NCBI GenBank assembly: GCA_012103475.1
Contig: WLWS01000001.1
Location: 372,001 to 436,000 of the forward strand
From: Gammaproteobacteria bacterium
Lineage (GTDB): Bacteria; Pseudomonadota; Gammaproteobacteria; Eutrophobiales; Eutrophobiaceae
Length of the DNA: 64,000 bases
Direction: 5' to 3'
Part shown: piece after piece, positions 61,887 through 64,000 of the stretch
Layout: the number at the start of each line of letters is the position of its first letter
Numbering within the stretch: the first letter of the stretch is position 1
Notes under the pieces: model-generated
The model's database searches: none
The model's input: only the letters and a program-made list of their open reading frames with translations
Told to the model about the DNA's origin: nothing
Translations under genes and position numbers: made by a program

Positions 61887-62944
61887 ACCGGACTTTCTTC
61901 AGTTTCTTCGCTGTAGGTTGGCCAGACATTAATCAGAGCCTTGACCAGCGTTGCCAGGGGAATTGCGAAAAACACACCCCAGAAACCCCAGAGACCACCG
62001 AAAACCAGTATTGCAGCAATAATCGCCACAGCGTGAATATTAACCGCATCTGAAAACAAAATCGGCACCAGCACATTGCCATCTAAAAACTGCAAGACAA
62101 AATACGCCACCATAAGCCAGGTAAAATCCGGGCCGAGACCCCACTGAAAATAGCCCACTATGGCAACAGGCAGTGTCACTGTCGCCGCACCGATATAGGG
62201 AATAAGCACCGACAGTCCTACAACTATCGCCAGCAGAGAGGCATAATTAAGTCCGAAAAATTTGAACACCACATACGCCGCCACACCGACAATAATTATT
62301 TCATAGACCTTGCCACGGATATAATTCCCTATCTGTCCGTCCATTTCGACCCACAGGTCAGTAACAAGTCTTCGATCTGCAGGCAGAAAACGACTCAACC
62401 ATTCAAGTATGATGACCTTGTCTTTCATAAAGAAAAATATCATCAGAGGAACAAGTACAAGATACACAACAACCAGAGGAATCGAGGCAAAGGACACTGA
62501 CAGCACGCTCTGACCAAAAGCGCTCAGCTCATCACTCAGGGAGAAAATCAGATCCTTAATTGAATTTTCAGACAGGACCTGCGGGTATTCCTGAGACAGT
62601 TTCAACAGAAGTTCCTGTCCTTTGCTAATCATATTAGGGACCTCCTGAAAAAACTGACTGGTCTGGCGGGAAAGAATCGGAAGCAGAAATAAAACCAGAA
62701 ACACCATGAACAAGACAAACAAATTGAATACTGAAACCACAGCCACCAGTCTGGATACTTTTCTTTCCAGCTTTTTCACCGGACCTTCAAGCAAATAAGC
62801 TATGACCACAGCCGCGATTAAGGGCGTTAACATCTTGCCCATAAAATAAATTACCAAAGTACTCACCAGCAGAAGCACCATCAACAGTGCCGCCTGTGGA
62901 TCGGTCAGATAACGTTTATACCAGGCACCGACGTATTCAAGCAT
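61883..62944 (-). CDS. AI-2E family transporter (PerM-like)
   Basis: A 353-residue membrane protein of the AI-2E/PerM family. Helices are predicted at about residues 18-50, 65-90, 150-175, 210-245, 265-300 and 305-335, and the segment NGSLVIPYIGAA-like (VGLSVLIPYIGAATVTLPVA) with FGGLWGFWGVFFAIPLATLV is typical. Family members export autoinducer-2, sodium/protons or unknown small molecules, so the substrate is open. It starts about 70 bases from the divergent queG. Confidence 0.85.
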   Translation of the reverse strand: MLEYVGAWYKRYLTDPQAALLMVLLLVSTLVIYFMGKMLTPLIAAVVIAYLLEGPVKKLERKVSRLVAVVSVFNLFVLFMVFLVLFLLPILSRQTSQFFQEVPNMISKGQELLLKLSQEYPQVLSENSIKDLIFSLSDELSAFGQSVLSVSFASIPLVVVYLVLVPLMIFFFMKDKVIILEWLSRFLPADRRLVTDLWVEMDGQIGNYIRGKVYEIIIVGVAAYVVFKFFGLNYASLLAIVVGLSVLIPYIGAATVTLPVAIVGYFQWGLGPDFTWLMVAYFVLQFLDGNVLVPILFSDAVNIHAVAIIAAILVFGGLWGFWGVFFAIPLATLVKALINVWPTYSEETEESPV

Positions 62945-63001
62945 TATTTAAGACTCTCTGTGGTTGAGGGAATTATAATAACAATATTAGCATCATCAAA
63001 C

Positions 63002-63017
63002 GAGGAGTCATCACCTG
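63002..63017 (+). promoter_or_regulatory. Ribosome site deciding a CTG start for queG
   Basis: GAGGAG at 63002-63007 is a strong Shine-Dalgarno sequence, seven bases before CTG 63015-63017. In the queG frame there is no ATG, GTG or TTG between the stop at 62988-62990 and this CTG, and starting at the next ATG would remove about 40 conserved residues. Confidence 0.65.
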
Positions 63018-64000
63018 GACAAACAGACACCTGCTGAATACCGGACTCTTGCCGAACGGATTAGAGATTGGGCTGGCGATCTGGGCTTTCAACAGATTGG
63101 TATCAGCGGTATTGACCTGAGCGCTGACGAGACTCATCTCATGAACTGGCTGAATAATGGCATGCATGGCGAGATGGAGTATATGGCCAGACACGGCAAC
63201 CGCCGTTCACGACCCGCAGAATTACGCCCGGGTACTTTGCGGGTTATTTCCGTACGTATGGATTATCTGCCGACCGACACTGTTGACTCCGACATTGTAC
63301 TGGATAATCCGGAACTTGGTTTTGTCTCCCGCTATGCCACAGGACGCGATTACCATAAAGTGATGAGATCTCGCCTACAAAAACTCGCCTCCCGAATCGA
63401 AAAAGAAACCGGTCCTTTTGGTTATCGCGCCTTTGTTGATAGTGCCCCGGTTCTGGAAAAAGCACTGGCAAGAAACAGTGGTCTTGGCTGGATAGGTAAG
63501 CACAGTAATTTAATTAACCCGAAAGCGGGTTCCTGGTTTTTTCTCGGCGAACTCTACACCGATCTGCCCTTACCAACAGATGATGAATTCAGTAACAATC
63601 ATTGCGGCAGCTGTAAGTCCTGCATTGACATATGCCCTACTGCCGCGATTATCGCTCCATATCAGGTCGACGCGCGTCGCTGTATTTCCTATCTGACTAT
63701 CGAACTCAAGGGTTCTATACCTGAAGAATTCCGGGCTCCGATTGGAAATCGTATCTACGGCTGTGACGACTGTCAGCTGGTCTGCCCCTGGAACAGATTC
63801 GCACAAACAACAGCGGAAGCTGATTTCGCAACGCGTCACAGGCTCGATAGTTCATCCTTGATTGATCTGTTTAACTGGACTGAAGAGGAATTTCTGAAAC
63901 GCACTGAGGGTAGCGCTATCAGGCGAATCGGCTATCTAAGCTGGTTGCGCAATATTGCCGTAGCACTGGGTAACGGGCCTGCTAACGAAAACTCAATGGC
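63015..64000 (+). CDS. queG: Epoxyqueuosine reductase, cut by window edge
   Basis: Reduces epoxyqueuosine to queuosine in tRNA, using cobalamin and two [4Fe-4S] clusters. About 328 codons are visible. They include the N-terminal GFQQIGISG, HGEMEYMARHG, GRDYHKVMRSRLQKLAS, the ferredoxin motif CGSCKSCIDICPTAAI and the second CDDCQLVCPWNRF. Alignment with the E. coli protein (from memory) puts the start at CTG 63015 (read as Met-Asp-Lys-Gln), since E. coli QueG has about 20 residues before its GFQQVG. The final 50 or so residues lie beyond the window. Confidence 0.93.
   Translation, partial: MDKQTPAEYRTLAERIRDWAGDLGFQQIGISGIDLSADETHLMNWLNNGMHGEMEYMARHGNRRSRPAELRPGTLRVISVRMDYLPTDTVDSDIVLDNPELGFVSRYATGRDYHKVMRSRLQKLASRIEKETGPFGYRAFVDSAPVLEKALARNSGLGWIGKHSNLINPKAGSWFFLGELYTDLPLPTDDEFSNNHCGSCKSCIDICPTAAIIAPYQVDARRCISYLTIELKGSIPEEFRAPIGNRIYGCDDCQLVCPWNRFAQTTAEADFATRHRLDSSSLIDLFNWTEEEFLKRTEGSAIRRIGYLSWLRNIAVALGNGPANENSM

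Overview
The window comes from a gammaproteobacterial chromosome. The evidence is gene order: pepA-holC-valS next to lptF-lptG, ndk-rlmN-pilW-rodZ-hisS-yfgM-bamB-der, dapA-bamC, pcnB-folK with panB-panC, and an IscR-controlled suf operon. The genus cannot be fixed from the sequence; a marine free-living member of the Pseudomonadales/Cellvibrionales type is my inference.

Layout. (1) 1-5708: the attI-proximal end of a chromosomal integron. Ten attC sites flank leftward-reading cassettes. The cassettes carry toxin-antitoxin modules (HicAB, a RelE/ParE-type pair with a frameshifted toxin, and an antitoxin with an in-frame stop at the window edge), a DCC thiol oxidoreductase, a DMP19/DUF4375 protein, a putative lipoprotein, membrane proteins and unknowns; one cassette has no convincing gene. 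The array continues beyond the left edge. (2) 5709-6695: the integron integrase, reading rightwards. (3) 6692-15132: a two-gene PUFA-synthase-like iterative polyketide synthase (PfaA-like KS-AT-4xACP-KR-DH and PfaD-like trans enoyl reductase) whose last stop codon interlocks with that of intI. (4) 15280-19068: a CinA/MoaB-like protein, a Met/His-rich outer-membrane protein and a RegB/RegA redox two-component system. (5) 19083-23305: panC, panB, a deoxynucleoside kinase, folK and pcnB, all leftward. (6) 23382-28099: tRNA-Glu, then a SLAM-like TPR/beta-barrel protein, a FecR-domain protein with two C-terminal repeats and a secreted DUF992 protein, preceded by a symmetrical CRP/Vfr-type site and closed by a strong terminator. 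(7) 28114-37337: an alpha/beta hydrolase, lptG, lptF, then pepA, holC, a small acidic protein, valS and cysE. (8) 37334-41812: an EamA permease and a four-gene leftward group (cytochrome b561, membrane protein, DUF364 protein, amidohydrolase). (9) 42026-49161: an IscR type 1 operator, then iscR-sufABCDSU-sufT and a Rieske ferredoxin. (10) 49209-64000: ndk, rlmN, pilW, rodZ, hisS, yfgM, bamB, der, bamC, dapA, gcvR, bcp, phoH, an AI-2E permease and the start of queG, which appears to begin at a CTG codon.

How it works together. Most of 15-64 kb is housekeeping: pantothenate and folate synthesis, envelope assembly (LptFG, BamB, BamC), tRNA charging and Fe-S cluster assembly under IscR feedback. 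The accessory material is at the left: a mobile cassette array next to a lipid/polyketide synthase lacking the usual PfaB, PfaC and PfaE partners here. The SLAM-like/FecR/DUF992 set looks like a small envelope or surface-export module. No CRISPR array, prophage, insertion sequence or rRNA gene was seen.
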